Source: CAIKBL01 sp050247235
GTDB lineage: Bacteria; Pseudomonadota; Gammaproteobacteria; Ga0077536
Assembly (NCBI GenBank): GCA_050247235.1
Contig: JBFWUN010000023.1
Span: 3,566-67,565, forward strand
Direction: 5' to 3'
DNA: 64,000 nt
The stretch's first letter is position 1. Every line of letters starts with the position of its first letter. The position numbers and the translations under genes are program-made. The notes under the pieces are model-generated. The model searched no databases. It saw only the letters and a list, made by a program, of their open reading frames with translations, and had not been told where the DNA came from. This document shows positions 41,455 to 50,121 of the stretch, piece by piece.

Positions 41455-42105
41455 ACTTCCCCGCAGGTCCACGAACCTTGCACCGACCCGCGGCACGCGG
41501 TTCTTCCGCAGCGGATCGTCGATGTAGCGGAATTCCACGTCCATGACGATCTCGCGTTCTTGGGGCAAGGTGAGCTGACAGATCGCGTGCATCCCGTGGT
41601 CACGCGCCGGATCGAGCGTGCCGATCCGCACCCGTACGCCGAGTCCTTCCGGCGAGATGTCGCGGAGTTCGCCAGACAGGATGCGTTCGTCCGGCAGCAG
41701 CAGCGAGACCGGGTAGCCGGTGTTCAGCGGTACCGACACGCGATGGGATTGGCGCCGCTGCGGGTAATCGATGCGCTCGGGGTAGGGCACCTTGTAGAAC
41801 GGCAGGCCGCCCTCGGCGCTGATGCGCGCCACGCGGCTCGCGAAACGTACTTCAATTCCATCCAGCCGTGCCCGTACCTGCAGGTCACGCGCGCTCTCCA
41901 GGAGCACGTGACCGTCGCGCGGCGCGAGCTCGTCGAGCACGACGTACTCGTCCTCGTGGACGACTTCCAGGATTGCACTGGTGAACGGTTCGGGGTGCGT
42001 GCCCACATGCACGGTGAGCAGGCAGCGACGATCCTGCAGCCGCCGCAGCACCTCGGTGATGTGCGTACTGGAGTCGTCGCGGTCGACGATGGGCAGATCC
42101 TGCAT
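41392..42105 (-). CDS. YcgR/FlgZ-type flagellar brake protein with PilZ domain
   Basis: This 237-residue protein has an N-terminal YcgR domain (about 1-115) and a C-terminal PilZ domain. The PilZ domain has the c-di-GMP motifs RRQSHR (RxxxR-like) and DISPEGLG (DxSxxG). Such proteins bind c-di-GMP and slow the flagellar motor. Its place next to flgN-flgM matches flgZ in Pseudomonas. The 3' end overlaps the convergent glycosyltransferase gene by 63 bases, and both frames look intact. Confidence 0.92.
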   Translation of the reverse strand: MQDLPIVDRDDSSTHITEVLRRLQDRRCLLTVHVGTHPEPFTSAILEVVHEDEYVVLDELAPRDGHVLLESARDLQVRARLDGIEVRFASRVARISAEGGLPFYKVPYPERIDYPQRRQSHRVSVPLNTGYPVSLLLPDERILSGELRDISPEGLGVRVRIGTLDPARDHGMHAICQLTLPQEREIVMDVEFRYIDDPLRKNRVPRVGARFVDLRGSSLRRVEQFCAELAREQRRTR

Positions 42106-42143
42106 CGGGAACCCGGGAGGCGTGAAGCGGCGGTCGCGGCCGG

Positions 42144-42578
42144 TTATACGCGCTCGAAACGCACCGCCGCCGTCTCGCGGCTCAATCTGCCGGCCGCGGT
42201 GTAGGTGCGTTCGTTCGGGCGACGTCCGCTCAGCAGATCGAGCATCGACGTCATGAAGGACCGGCTGGCGTCGATCGCCGCGCCGTTCGTCCGGTTGGCG
42301 AGCGCGCAGCGTCCGAGCAGCGCCTGGATCTGGGCCCACTGTTCCCGTTCGCGCGGGTCGCCCGCCGTGGTGGGCGGCTGAACCTGCGGGGTCAGCCGCT
42401 CGAGATCGCCGGCGAGCCGCAGTTTCTCCGCCACGGCTGCTTCCAGCCGTGCGGTGTCGCGCTGGCGCACCGCCTCGTATTCGCTCGCGAGCGCCGCGTC
42501 GAAGTCCTTCAGCAGCGCGTGCAGCTGATGCCGCGGCTGCGCGTCCCCCATGGGATCGGATTCCGGTCCTTGGGTCAC
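42144..42578 (-). CDS. flgN: Flagellar export chaperone FlgN
   Basis: This 144-residue, mostly helical protein keeps FlgK and FlgL competent for export. It has the FlgN pattern of a long charged helix (LHALLKDFDAALASEYEAVRQRD) and a downstream LLGRCALANRTNGAAIDASR segment typical of the family. Its ATG overlaps the flgM stop (ATGA), so the two are coupled. It is 38 bases before the PilZ gene. Confidence 0.9.
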   Translation of the reverse strand: MTQGPESDPMGDAQPRHQLHALLKDFDAALASEYEAVRQRDTARLEAAVAEKLRLAGDLERLTPQVQPPTTAGDPREREQWAQIQALLGRCALANRTNGAAIDASRSFMTSMLDLLSGRRPNERTYTAAGRLSRETAAVRFERV

Positions 42579-42892
42579 GGTGCCTTCCCTGCGCCGAGCA
42601 GGTTCTCCATCGCGATCAGCTTGTCTGCGATCGCGTCCGCGTCCACCTGGTAGCTGCCGTCCGCGAGCGCCTGGCGCAGCTGCTCCACGCGTGCGCGATC
42701 CACCTGCGGCACGTTCTCCACCGACTTGCCCAGTTCCTGCAGGCGCGTCCCCAGGTCGGTCAGCTGGACGACGTCCTGCGCGCCCGCTCCCGCGGGGCGG
42801 CTCACCGGGTTGACGGGCCGTTCAGGGCGCGCCGCCGCGTTGTGCAACGTCGTCACCACCCCCGAGCCCGGACCATTGACCTCTGCGACCAT
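42575..42892 (-). CDS. flgM: Anti-sigma-28 factor FlgM
   Basis: This 105-residue protein has a disordered N-terminal half rich in Ala/Pro/Gly/Val. The C-terminal sigma-28-binding region VDRARVEQLRQALADGSYQVDADAIADKLIAMENLL is clearly FlgM. It holds FliA inactive until hook completion. A near-consensus sigma-28 promoter lies 29 bases upstream, giving the usual feedback loop. Confidence 0.95.
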   Translation of the reverse strand: MVAEVNGPGSGVVTTLHNAAARPERPVNPVSRPAGAGAQDVVQLTDLGTRLQELGKSVENVPQVDRARVEQLRQALADGSYQVDADAIADKLIAMENLLGAGKAP

Positions 42893-42920
42893 CGGCCTCT
42901 CTCCTGTTGTTCTGCGCGTC

Positions 42921-42947
42921 TTAGCGGCCGGCCCGCCGGGGACTTTA
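42921..42947 (-). promoter_or_regulatory. Sigma-28 (FliA) promoter for flgM-flgN
   Basis: On the minus strand TAAA (42947-42944), a 15-base spacer and GCCGCTAA (42928-42921) match TAAA-N15-GCCGATAA at 11 of 12 positions. It lies in the flgA-flgM gap. Confidence 0.85.
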
Positions 42948-43014
42948 GGGCGCGTGCCAATAATGTGACGCAGGAACGATCCCGGGTTCCCTGCCGCGTC
43001 GCGGCGCGTTGACG

Positions 43015-43725
43015 CTAGCGGACCCGCAGGACGCCGTCGACCCCCACGATTCCCTCCACCACCCGCCGGGAATTCGTATTGCGCGCCTGGATCCGGTCGC
43101 CGACCGCCCCGTCCTGCAGCGCGACGCCCGCCATTCTGACGGCGATCGGGCCGCGTTCCAGCGCGAGGGTGATATTGGCCCCGCGCCGGATCGCACGCGG
43201 GCTGCGAATCCCGTTGACCGGCAGCACGGCCCCCGCCGGGAGCGGCCGCTGGACCTGCTTGCCCACGACCGCCGCCGCATCCTCGAAGTACTGTGCCGTC
43301 CGCTCACCGATCCACTTCTCCTGCACGGTCACGTCGGTCGCCGCCACCGTGTGGCCGGCCGGAAGCGCCCGCGTCGCGACCACGATGCGGCGCTTCTCGC
43401 GGACCATCACCGGCACGAAGATCGACCACGGCGCCGCGCCGTCGCAGCGCACGTTCACGCTGGTGGGACCGAGACCGGGTGCCCCGGGCGGCTGCGTCGC
43501 CGACAACGGCAGTTCGCAGGCCGGCAACCGCAGGCGCGCGTCCAGCCGCCCGACGGTGACCTGCAGGTCGGTCGACCCCCCGGACCGGGTGTCCGTGACA
43601 TGCGCCTCGGCCGCGGCGCGGATCGCGGCCAGGTCCTGCACCCGCAGGCGCGCGGTTGCCGCGTCGACTTGCCGGGTCAGCAGCGCGGTAAGCAGCAACA
43701 GCATGACGGCGTAGAGATTTCGCAT
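43015..43725 (-). CDS. flgA: Flagellar P-ring assembly chaperone FlgA
   Basis: This 236-residue periplasmic protein has a signal peptide (MRNLYAVMLLLLTALLTRQVDA). A C-terminal SAF-like domain contains ALPAGHTVAATDVTVQEKW, GKQVQRPLPAGAVLP and GDRIQARNTNSRRVVEGIV, ending with VGVDGVLRVR. It helps FlgI polymerise into the P ring. It reads away from cheV and has its own sigma-54 site. Confidence 0.95.
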   Translation of the reverse strand: MRNLYAVMLLLLTALLTRQVDAATARLRVQDLAAIRAAAEAHVTDTRSGGSTDLQVTVGRLDARLRLPACELPLSATQPPGAPGLGPTSVNVRCDGAAPWSIFVPVMVREKRRIVVATRALPAGHTVAATDVTVQEKWIGERTAQYFEDAAAVVGKQVQRPLPAGAVLPVNGIRSPRAIRRGANITLALERGPIAVRMAGVALQDGAVGDRIQARNTNSRRVVEGIVGVDGVLRVR

Positions 43726-43760
43726 GTCCGGGCCTCGTCCTGGGGGCGATGCCTTGAACG

Positions 43761-43777
43761 ATGCAAGGGATGTGCCG
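43761..43777 (-). promoter_or_regulatory. Sigma-54 promoter for flgA
   Basis: The minus strand reads CGGCACATCCCTTGCAT. The -24 GG and -12 GC are ten bases apart and the -12 region TTGCA is perfect. It lies 36 bases before the flgA ATG. Confidence 0.8.
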
Positions 43778-43930
43778 GTCGACGGTTACGGCAGCAGCCG
43801 CGGCGCTAAAGACCCGGGCGGAGCGCGACGCTACGGTTTCACGTGCCCGCGCGCGCGATGCCGGCATTGCTGCGCGGGTCATTTGCGACGGTCGGAAGGC
43901 GGCGTCCCCCTGGCGCCCGGAGAATGCTGC

Positions 43931-44863
43931 ATGAGTGTCATGGACGAAGTCGATCGCCTGACCCGCCTGGCCGGCGAGAACCGCATGGAAATGCTGCTGT
44001 TCGCGCTGACCTCGCCGCAGGTCTACGGCATCAACGTGTTCAAGATCCGCGAGATCCTGCCCTGTCCCCCGCTGCGCCGCGTGCCCCACGCTCATCCGTT
44101 CGTGCGTGGCGTGATGCGGACGCGCGGCCAGACCGTGACCGTCATCGATCTCGGCGCCGTGCTGGGTCAGTACGAGGACCCGCGGTGTCCGCACGGCACC
44201 GTCATCATCACCGAGTATTCCGGCCGCGTGCTCGGGTACCTGGTGCGTACCGTGCATCGCATCGTGAACCTGGACTGGGAGTGGGTGCGCCCGCCACCGG
44301 CCGGGCTCGGTGACCAGACCTGTATGACGGCCGTCGCCGCCATCGACGATCAGCTCGTCGAGATCATCGACGTCGAACGCATCCTTGCTGACATCGTGGG
44401 CCTGTCGTCGACGGTCACCGCCGACGTCCGGCTCGACGGCGCGGGCCTGCCGCGCCACGTGTTCATCGCCGACGACTCGGCGGTCGCGCGGCGTCAGATC
44501 GGCCACGTGATGACGCAGATCGGCGTGACGTTCGACTGCGCGGAAAACGGCCGCGATGCGCTCGCGCGGTTGCATGAGTACGCCGCGCAGGGTCCGATCG
44601 GCCAGCGGCTCGCGATGCTGATCTCGGATATCGAGATGCCGGTGATGGACGGGTACACCCTGACGAGACGGCTGAAGGCCACGCCGGCGCTCCAGGATCT
44701 GCACGTGTGCCTGCACACGTCCTTGAGCGGCGGGTTCAACCAGGCGATGGCTGCGAGCGTGGGGGCCGATCGCCTGCTGCCGAAATTCGATCCGGACGAG
44801 CTCGCCCGCGAAGTCGCGCGCGTGCTCGCCGGTGCGGGCTCGCCGTTGCCGCCCGCCGCCTGA
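43931..44863 (+). CDS. cheV: Chemotaxis coupling protein CheV (CheW-receiver fusion)
   Basis: This 310-residue protein has an N-terminal CheW domain (MEMLLFALTSPQVYGINVFKIREI, GVMRTRGQTVTVIDLG) and a C-terminal response-regulator receiver. The receiver shows IADDSAVARR, LISDIEMPVMDG (phospho-acceptor Asp) and HTSLSGG. CheV links chemoreceptors to CheA and adapts by phosphorylation. In Pseudomonas cheR follows cheV before flgB, but here only 157 bases separate cheV and flgB, so cheR is elsewhere. The ATG follows CCGGAGAATGCTGC. Confidence 0.94.
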   Translation: MSVMDEVDRLTRLAGENRMEMLLFALTSPQVYGINVFKIREILPCPPLRRVPHAHPFVRGVMRTRGQTVTVIDLGAVLGQYEDPRCPHGTVIITEYSGRVLGYLVRTVHRIVNLDWEWVRPPPAGLGDQTCMTAVAAIDDQLVEIIDVERILADIVGLSSTVTADVRLDGAGLPRHVFIADDSAVARRQIGHVMTQIGVTFDCAENGRDALARLHEYAAQGPIGQRLAMLISDIEMPVMDGYTLTRRLKATPALQDLHVCLHTSLSGGFNQAMAASVGADRLLPKFDPDELAREVARVLAGAGSPLPPAA

Positions 44864-44968
44864 ACCTGCCTGCGCTTGCCGCGGGCGGCGTCGGTTTGCC
44901 GCCTGCCCGTGCGCGCTCCCGCATTCCAGCCCTTGATCGATCAACGGGTTGGGTCATGCCGACCGACT

Positions 44969-44984
44969 TGGCACGAGTTTCGCT
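44969..44984 (+). promoter_or_regulatory. Sigma-54 promoter for flgBCDEFGHI
   Basis: TGGCACG-AGTT-TCGCT has a perfect -24 element and the -12 GC at exact 10-base spacing from GG. It ends 36 bases before the flgB GTG. Confidence 0.88.
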
Positions 44985-45020
44985 CCTTTGCAGGCGACGC
45001 AATCGAACGAGGCACCTCCC

Positions 45021-45410
45021 GTGCGCAATCTCGACCAGGCCATCGGCATTCACGCGCAGACCGCGATCCTGCGGGCGAAGCGCGCGGAAATCCTCGCCGC
45101 GAATCTCGCGAACGCCGACACGCCGCATTACAAGGCGCGTGATCTCGACTTCTCCGCGCTGCTGAGCGATGAACTCGGCGGCACCGCGCTGAACCGCACG
45201 AACGGCCAGCACCTCGCTGCCGGGGAGCAGGACATCGGCGGCGCGGAACTGCTGTACCGCGTGCCGGCGCAGGCGTCGCTCGACCAGAACACCGTCGACG
45301 TCCAGGCCGAGCGCGCCGCGTTCCTCGACAACGCCGTGCGCTACCAGGCGAGCCTGCGCTTCCTCGAGAGCAAGCTCACCGGCCTGCTGAACGCATTCCG
45401 CGGAGACTGA
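45021..45410 (+). CDS. flgB: Flagellar proximal rod protein FlgB
   Basis: This 129-residue rod protein has the family motifs AKRAEILAANLANADTPHYKARDLDF and NTVDVQAERAAFLDNAVRYQASLRFL. GTG 45021 gives the usual FlgB length; in-frame ATG codons further upstream would lie on or before the sigma-54 promoter. It is the first gene of the rod/hook operon, and its stop overlaps the flgC ATG. Confidence 0.95.
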   Translation: MRNLDQAIGIHAQTAILRAKRAEILAANLANADTPHYKARDLDFSALLSDELGGTALNRTNGQHLAAGEQDIGGAELLYRVPAQASLDQNTVDVQAERAAFLDNAVRYQASLRFLESKLTGLLNAFRGD

Positions 45411-45832
45411 TGATGTCGCTCTTTTCCGTCATGAACATCGCCGGTTCCGCACTCGCGGCCCAGACCGTGCGCCTGAACGTCACTGCCAGCAACATGGCCA
45501 ACGCGGACAGTGCCGCGAGCAGCCTCGATCGCACCTACCGCGCGCGGCACCCGGTGTTCCAGACCCTGGCGCTGGAGACCGAGGCGTTCGACGACGCGCC
45601 CAACGCTGGCGTGCAGGTCGCCGGCATCGTCGAGAGCCAGGCGGCGCTGCGCCGCGAATACCAGCCCGGCCACCCGCTCGCGGACGGCGACGGCTACGTC
45701 TTCCTGCCCAACGTCAATGTCGTCGAGGAGATGGCGAACATGATCGCCGCCTCGCGCAGTTACCAGACCAACGTGGAGATCATGGAAGCTTCCAAGCAGA
45801 TGCTCTCCCGTACGCTGGCCCTCGGCCAGTAA
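45410..45832 (+). CDS. flgC: Flagellar proximal rod protein FlgC
   Basis: This 140-residue rod protein has the N-terminal FSVMNIAGSALAAQTVRLNVTASNMANADS and C-terminal NVVEEMANMIAASRSYQTNVEIMEASKQML typical of FlgC. Two adjacent ATGs are possible. The first overlaps the flgB stop as TGATG. Confidence 0.97.
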   Translation: MMSLFSVMNIAGSALAAQTVRLNVTASNMANADSAASSLDRTYRARHPVFQTLALETEAFDDAPNAGVQVAGIVESQAALRREYQPGHPLADGDGYVFLPNVNVVEEMANMIAASRSYQTNVEIMEASKQMLSRTLALGQ

Positions 45833-45855
45833 GCGTTACGACGAAAGGAACCGCG

Positions 45856-46533
45856 ATGACCGATCCCTTCAGTGTGCTGCCGACCGGACTCGATGCCGCG
45901 CGCCTCAAGGAACAGGCGAAGACGGGTGAACGTGACAAGGTCAGCCAGGAAGCCTTTCTGGAACTGATGGTCACCCAGCTCAAGAACCAGGATCCGATGA
46001 AGCCGATGGAGAACGGGGAATTCCTCGGTCAGATCGCCCAGTTCGGCACCGTGTCCGGCATCACCGAGCTGCAGAAGTCCTTCGCGTCGCTCGCGACTGC
46101 GCTGCAGTCCAGCCAGGCGCTGCAGGCCTCCACGATGGTCGGCCGCAAGGTGCTCATCGAGCACGACCGGATGCTGGTCGACGGCCTCGGACCGGCGAAA
46201 TTCGCACTCGACCTGCCGGTGGACGCGACGCGCGTGCGCGTGTCGATCCAGGACGCGGCCGGCACGCTCGTGCGCCAGCTCGAGCTGGCCGGGATGAGCG
46301 CGGGCACGCAGGACATCGCGTGGGACGGCCTCGATGCCGCCGGCAACCAGGCCCCGGCCGGGACGTACCGCCTGAAGGCCGAGGCGCTCATCGACGGCAA
46401 GGCGCAGGCGGTCACCACGCTCGTGCGCGCGCCGGTGGAGAGCGTCACGTTGCCGCGCAATGGCGGCGCGGCGGTGCTGAACCTGTCCGACTACGGCGCC
46501 TATGACATCGATTCGATCAAGCGCGTGCTCTGA
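45856..46533 (+). CDS. flgD: Flagellar hook cap protein FlgD
   Basis: This 225-residue protein scaffolds hook assembly. It has the N-terminal SQEAFLELMVTQLKNQDPMKPMENGEFLGQIAQFGTVSGI signature and an Ig-like central domain (AWDGLDAAGNQAPAGTY). It lies between flgC and flgE, preceded by AAAGGAACC. Length is typical. Confidence 0.97.
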   Translation: MTDPFSVLPTGLDAARLKEQAKTGERDKVSQEAFLELMVTQLKNQDPMKPMENGEFLGQIAQFGTVSGITELQKSFASLATALQSSQALQASTMVGRKVLIEHDRMLVDGLGPAKFALDLPVDATRVRVSIQDAAGTLVRQLELAGMSAGTQDIAWDGLDAAGNQAPAGTYRLKAEALIDGKAQAVTTLVRAPVESVTLPRNGGAAVLNLSDYGAYDIDSIKRVL

Positions 46534-46564
46534 GCCGCGCTGAAGACACTCCCAGGAGAAAGAC

Positions 46565-47776
46565 ATGACATTTCGTACCGCCATCTCGGGGTTGCGTGCC
46601 ACCCAGTCCGATCTCAACGTGATCGGGAACAACATCGCGAACGTCGGCACCACGGGCTTCAAGGCCTCGCGGGCCGAGTTCCAGGACGTGTTCGCGACAA
46701 CGAACGTCGGCGTGTCGGCGACGGCCACGGGCAGCGGCGTGAACGCCGCGCGCGTCGCCCAGCAGTTCACGCAGGGCAACATCACGTTCACCGACAGCGG
46801 GCTCGATCTCGCGATCAGCGGGCAGGGCTTCTTCATCGTCGACGATGAAGGCGCGCGGCTGTTTACCCGCGACGGCGCTTTCGGTGTGGACCGCGAAGGC
46901 TTCGTCGTGAACTCGAACGATCAGCGGCTGGTCGCATTCGAAGTGGACGATACCGGCGCGGTCACGGGCTCCACCGCCCCGCTGCGCATCTCCAGCGCGA
47001 ACACCCAGCCGCAGGCGACCACCGAGATCGAACTTGGCGCGAATCTCGATTCGCAGGCCGTGATCCCGCTCGTCGCACCGTTCGATGCCACGGACAACAA
47101 CACGTTCAACAACACCACCGCAACGTCGATCTTCGACTCGCTCGGTGGCACCCACCTGATGCAGTACTACTTCGTGAAGACCGGCAGCGGCACGTGGAAC
47201 GTACACGCATTCGTGGACGGCACCGCCGTCGGCGCGGCCACGCCGCTCGCATTCGGCACCAACGGCGCGCTGACGACGCCGGTGGGCGGCACCGCCACGT
47301 TCGGCCCATTCACGCCCTCGGGCGGCGGCGCGGCGATGAGTGTCGACATCGACTTCACGGAGATGACGCAGTACGGCGCGCCGTTCGGCGTGAACCGGCT
47401 CACGCAGGACGGTTTCACGACCGGCCGCCTCGCGGGCATCGACATCGACAAGAACGGCAACGTCTTCGCGCGCTACACCAATGGCCAGGCAGAGCTGCAA
47501 GGCCAGGTGGCACTCGCGAACTTCTCGAATCCGCAGGGGCTGCAGTCGCTCGGCAAGAACAACTGGGCGGAGACTTTCGCGGCCGGTTCGCCGCTGATCG
47601 GCGCGCCCGGATCCTCGAGCATGGGGCTCATCCAGGCGGGCGCGCTGGAGGACTCCAACGTGGACGTGTCCGAGATGCTCGTGAAGCTCATCGTCGCGCA
47701 GCGCAACTTCCAGGCGAACACCGAGGTCATCCAGACCGCGGACGCGGTGACGCAGGCCGTGATGAACATCCGCTGA
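46565..47776 (+). CDS. flgE: Flagellar hook protein FlgE
   Basis: This 403-residue hook subunit has the rod-type N-terminus (FRTAISGLRATQSDLNVIGNNIANVGTTGFKASRAEF) and C-terminus (SNVDVSEMLVKLIVAQRNFQANTEVIQTADAV). The central D1/D2 domains are Thr/Ala-rich. A CCAGGAG site precedes the ATG. Confidence 0.97.
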   Translation: MTFRTAISGLRATQSDLNVIGNNIANVGTTGFKASRAEFQDVFATTNVGVSATATGSGVNAARVAQQFTQGNITFTDSGLDLAISGQGFFIVDDEGARLFTRDGAFGVDREGFVVNSNDQRLVAFEVDDTGAVTGSTAPLRISSANTQPQATTEIELGANLDSQAVIPLVAPFDATDNNTFNNTTATSIFDSLGGTHLMQYYFVKTGSGTWNVHAFVDGTAVGAATPLAFGTNGALTTPVGGTATFGPFTPSGGGAAMSVDIDFTEMTQYGAPFGVNRLTQDGFTTGRLAGIDIDKNGNVFARYTNGQAELQGQVALANFSNPQGLQSLGKNNWAETFAAGSPLIGAPGSSSMGLIQAGALEDSNVDVSEMLVKLIVAQRNFQANTEVIQTADAVTQAVMNIR

Positions 47777-47801
47777 CGATTCCTGACCCGAGCCACGTCC
47801 A

Positions 47802-48542
47802 ATGGACCAGATGATCTTCGTCGCGATGAACGCCGCCCAGCAGATGATGCACGGGCAGGCCCAGGCCGCGAACAATCTCGCCAACGCGAACACCGTCGGC
47901 TTCAAGGCCGACTTCGAGGCGTTCCGCGCGATGCCGTTGTTCGGGGAGGGGCATCCCTCGCGCGTCTACGCGCTCGCCGAACGGCCGGGCATCGACTTCG
48001 CGCCCGGCGCGCTGCAGTCCACCGGCAACGAACTCGACATCGCGGTCATGGGCGAGGGGTTCATCGCCGTCCAGGCCCCGGATGGCAGCGAAGCCTACAC
48101 GCGCGCCGGCGACCTGCGGCTCGATGCTTTCGGTCAGCTGACCACGGCGAACGGCCACCCGGTGCTCGGCAACGGCGGGCCGATCGCGCTGCCGCCGTCG
48201 GAGAAGGTACAGGTGGGAGGCGACGGTACGATCTCCGTGCGTCCGCTCGGCCAGGAAGCGAACACCCTCGCGGTGATCGATCGCGTGCGCCTGGTCCGAC
48301 CCGATCTCGCGAACCTCCACAAGGGACAGGACGGACTGTTCCGTACCAAGGACGGCATCCCGGCGCCGCCGGACGCCACGGTGCACATCACGAGCGGTGT
48401 GCTCGAGACGAGCAATGTGAATCCCGTGCACGAGATGATCCAGATGATCGAAACCGCGCGCCGCTATGAACTCGCCGTCAAGGCGATGCGGACCGCGGAG
48501 CAGAACGACGCGCAGGCCACCCGTTTGTTGAACCTCGGCTGA
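47802..48542 (+). CDS. flgF: Flagellar proximal rod protein FlgF
   Basis: This 246-residue rod protein has the start MDQMIFVAMNAAQQMMHGQAQAANNLANANTVGFKADFEAF and the C-terminal SNVNPVHEMIQMIETARRYELAVKAMRTAEQND. It is shorter and more divergent at the N-terminus than FlgG, as expected for FlgF. Confidence 0.95.
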   Translation: MDQMIFVAMNAAQQMMHGQAQAANNLANANTVGFKADFEAFRAMPLFGEGHPSRVYALAERPGIDFAPGALQSTGNELDIAVMGEGFIAVQAPDGSEAYTRAGDLRLDAFGQLTTANGHPVLGNGGPIALPPSEKVQVGGDGTISVRPLGQEANTLAVIDRVRLVRPDLANLHKGQDGLFRTKDGIPAPPDATVHITSGVLETSNVNPVHEMIQMIETARRYELAVKAMRTAEQNDAQATRLLNLG

Positions 48543-48570
48543 CGCCGCGCCCCCACTCTCAGGAGCACCC

Positions 48571-49356
48571 ATGCCATCCGCGCTGCATATCGCCAAGACC
48601 GGGCTCGACGCCCAGCAGACCCGCATGTCCGTGATCGCGAACAACCTCGCGAACGTCAGCACCACCGGCTTCAAGAAGCAGCGCCCCGCGTTCGAGGACC
48701 TGCTGTACGAAACGGTCAACCAGCCCGGCGCCGCGTCGTCGCAGAACACCGAGCTGCCGTCGGGCCTGATGCTCGGCACCGGCGTGCGCACGGTGTCTGC
48801 CGGCAAGATCTTCACGCAGGGCACCTTGGAACAGACGGAGAACTCGCTCGACATGGCCATCCAGGGCCGCGGCTTCTTCCAGATCCTGCTGCCCGACGGG
48901 TCCACGGGCTATACCCGTGACGGATCGTTCGCGATGAACTCGCAGGGCCAGCTGGTGACCGCCGCCGGCTACCAGCTCGACCCTGCCATCACGATCCCGG
49001 CGGAGACGCTGAGTGTCACCGTCGGCACCGACGGCACCGTGTCCGCGGTCGTCGCGGGCAGCAACACGCCCACGCAGGTGGGGTCGATCCAGCTCGCCGA
49101 TTTCATCAACCCGCAGGGACTGCAGGCGATCGGGGACAACCTGTTCAAGGAGACCGTGTCCAGCGGCGCACCGCAGGCGGGAACCCCTGGCCTGAACGGC
49201 GTGGGCACGCTCATCCAGGGCAACCTCGAGGGCTCGAACGTCAACGTGGTCGAGGAGCTCGTGAACATGATCGAGACCCAGCGCGCGTACGAGATGAATT
49301 CCAAGGCGATCAAGACCGTCGACGAAATGCTGAACTTCGTCGCGCAGACGCTCTGA
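48571..49356 (+). CDS. flgG: Flagellar distal rod protein FlgG
   Basis: This 261-residue rod protein has ALHIAKTGLDAQQTRMSVIANNLANVSTTGFKKQRPAFEDLLYE and the C-terminal SNVNVVEELVNMIETQRAYEMNSKAIKTVDEM, both diagnostic of FlgG. CAGGAGC precedes the ATG. Confidence 0.98.
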   Translation: MPSALHIAKTGLDAQQTRMSVIANNLANVSTTGFKKQRPAFEDLLYETVNQPGAASSQNTELPSGLMLGTGVRTVSAGKIFTQGTLEQTENSLDMAIQGRGFFQILLPDGSTGYTRDGSFAMNSQGQLVTAAGYQLDPAITIPAETLSVTVGTDGTVSAVVAGSNTPTQVGSIQLADFINPQGLQAIGDNLFKETVSSGAPQAGTPGLNGVGTLIQGNLEGSNVNVVEELVNMIETQRAYEMNSKAIKTVDEMLNFVAQTL

Positions 49357-49378
49357 TGACCGGGACTGAGAGGGGAGC

Positions 49379-50104
49379 ATGATCCATTCCAGGCTGATCC
49401 ATCCGATGGTGGTGCTCGCGGCACTCGCGGGGCTGCTCGCAGGCTGCAACAGCATGCCGCGCCGTGACCCGAACTTCGCGGCCTCGTACCCGGCGCCGCT
49501 CGAGGTGCCGCGCCAGCAGCAGGCGGCGACCGGTTCGATTTTCCAGTCGGGTTACGACGTGGTGCTGTTCGAGGACGTCAAGGCTCGACGCATCGGCGAT
49601 ATCCTGACGATCCGCCTCACCGAATCCACCAATGCCACCAAGGCGTCCAGCAACGACATCAGCAAGTCACAGGAGTCGACGATCGCGAACCCCACGCTCC
49701 TCGGCGCCTCCCCGACATTCGGGTTGCCGGGCGTGCTGCCGCTCGACGTGACCGACGGCAACACCCTGGAATCGAGCTTGAGCGGCGAGCACGAGTTCCA
49801 GGGCGAGAGCGCGACCGCCCAGCGCAACAGCCTGCAGGGCGATATCACCGTCACGATCGCGGACGTGCTGCCCAACGGCAACCTGGTCGTGCGCGGCGAG
49901 AAGCGTCTGAACCTGAACGCGGGCAACGAGTACGTGAAGATCTCCGGCATCGTGCGGCCGGTGGACATCCAGACGAACAACGTGGTGCCGTCGACCAAGG
50001 TCGCGGACGCCACCATCGTCTACAACGGCGAGGGCGCGGAGGCGGATGCGAGCAAGATCGGCTGGCTCGCACGCTTCTTCGTCAGCGCGCTGATGCCGTT
50101 CTGA
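49379..50104 (+). CDS. flgH: Flagellar L-ring lipoprotein FlgH
   Basis: This 241-residue outer-membrane lipoprotein has a lipobox (LAGC near residue 22) after a hydrophobic signal. The family segments FEDVKARRIGDILTIRLTESTNATKASSN, LPNGNLVVRGEKRLNLNAGNEYVKISGIVRP and KIGWLARFFVSALMPF are present. It forms the L ring and depends on LspA for maturation. Confidence 0.97.
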   Translation: MIHSRLIHPMVVLAALAGLLAGCNSMPRRDPNFAASYPAPLEVPRQQQAATGSIFQSGYDVVLFEDVKARRIGDILTIRLTESTNATKASSNDISKSQESTIANPTLLGASPTFGLPGVLPLDVTDGNTLESSLSGEHEFQGESATAQRNSLQGDITVTIADVLPNGNLVVRGEKRLNLNAGNEYVKISGIVRPVDIQTNNVVPSTKVADATIVYNGEGAEADASKIGWLARFFVSALMPF

Positions 50105-50121
50105 ACAACGGGAGAGCCCCC

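Noticed and set aside
43805..43835. Possible sigma-28 promoter for cheV (CTAAAGACC...GCGACGCTA)
   Set aside because: The -35 TAAA is present but the -10 region matches GCCGATAA poorly at every allowed spacing.
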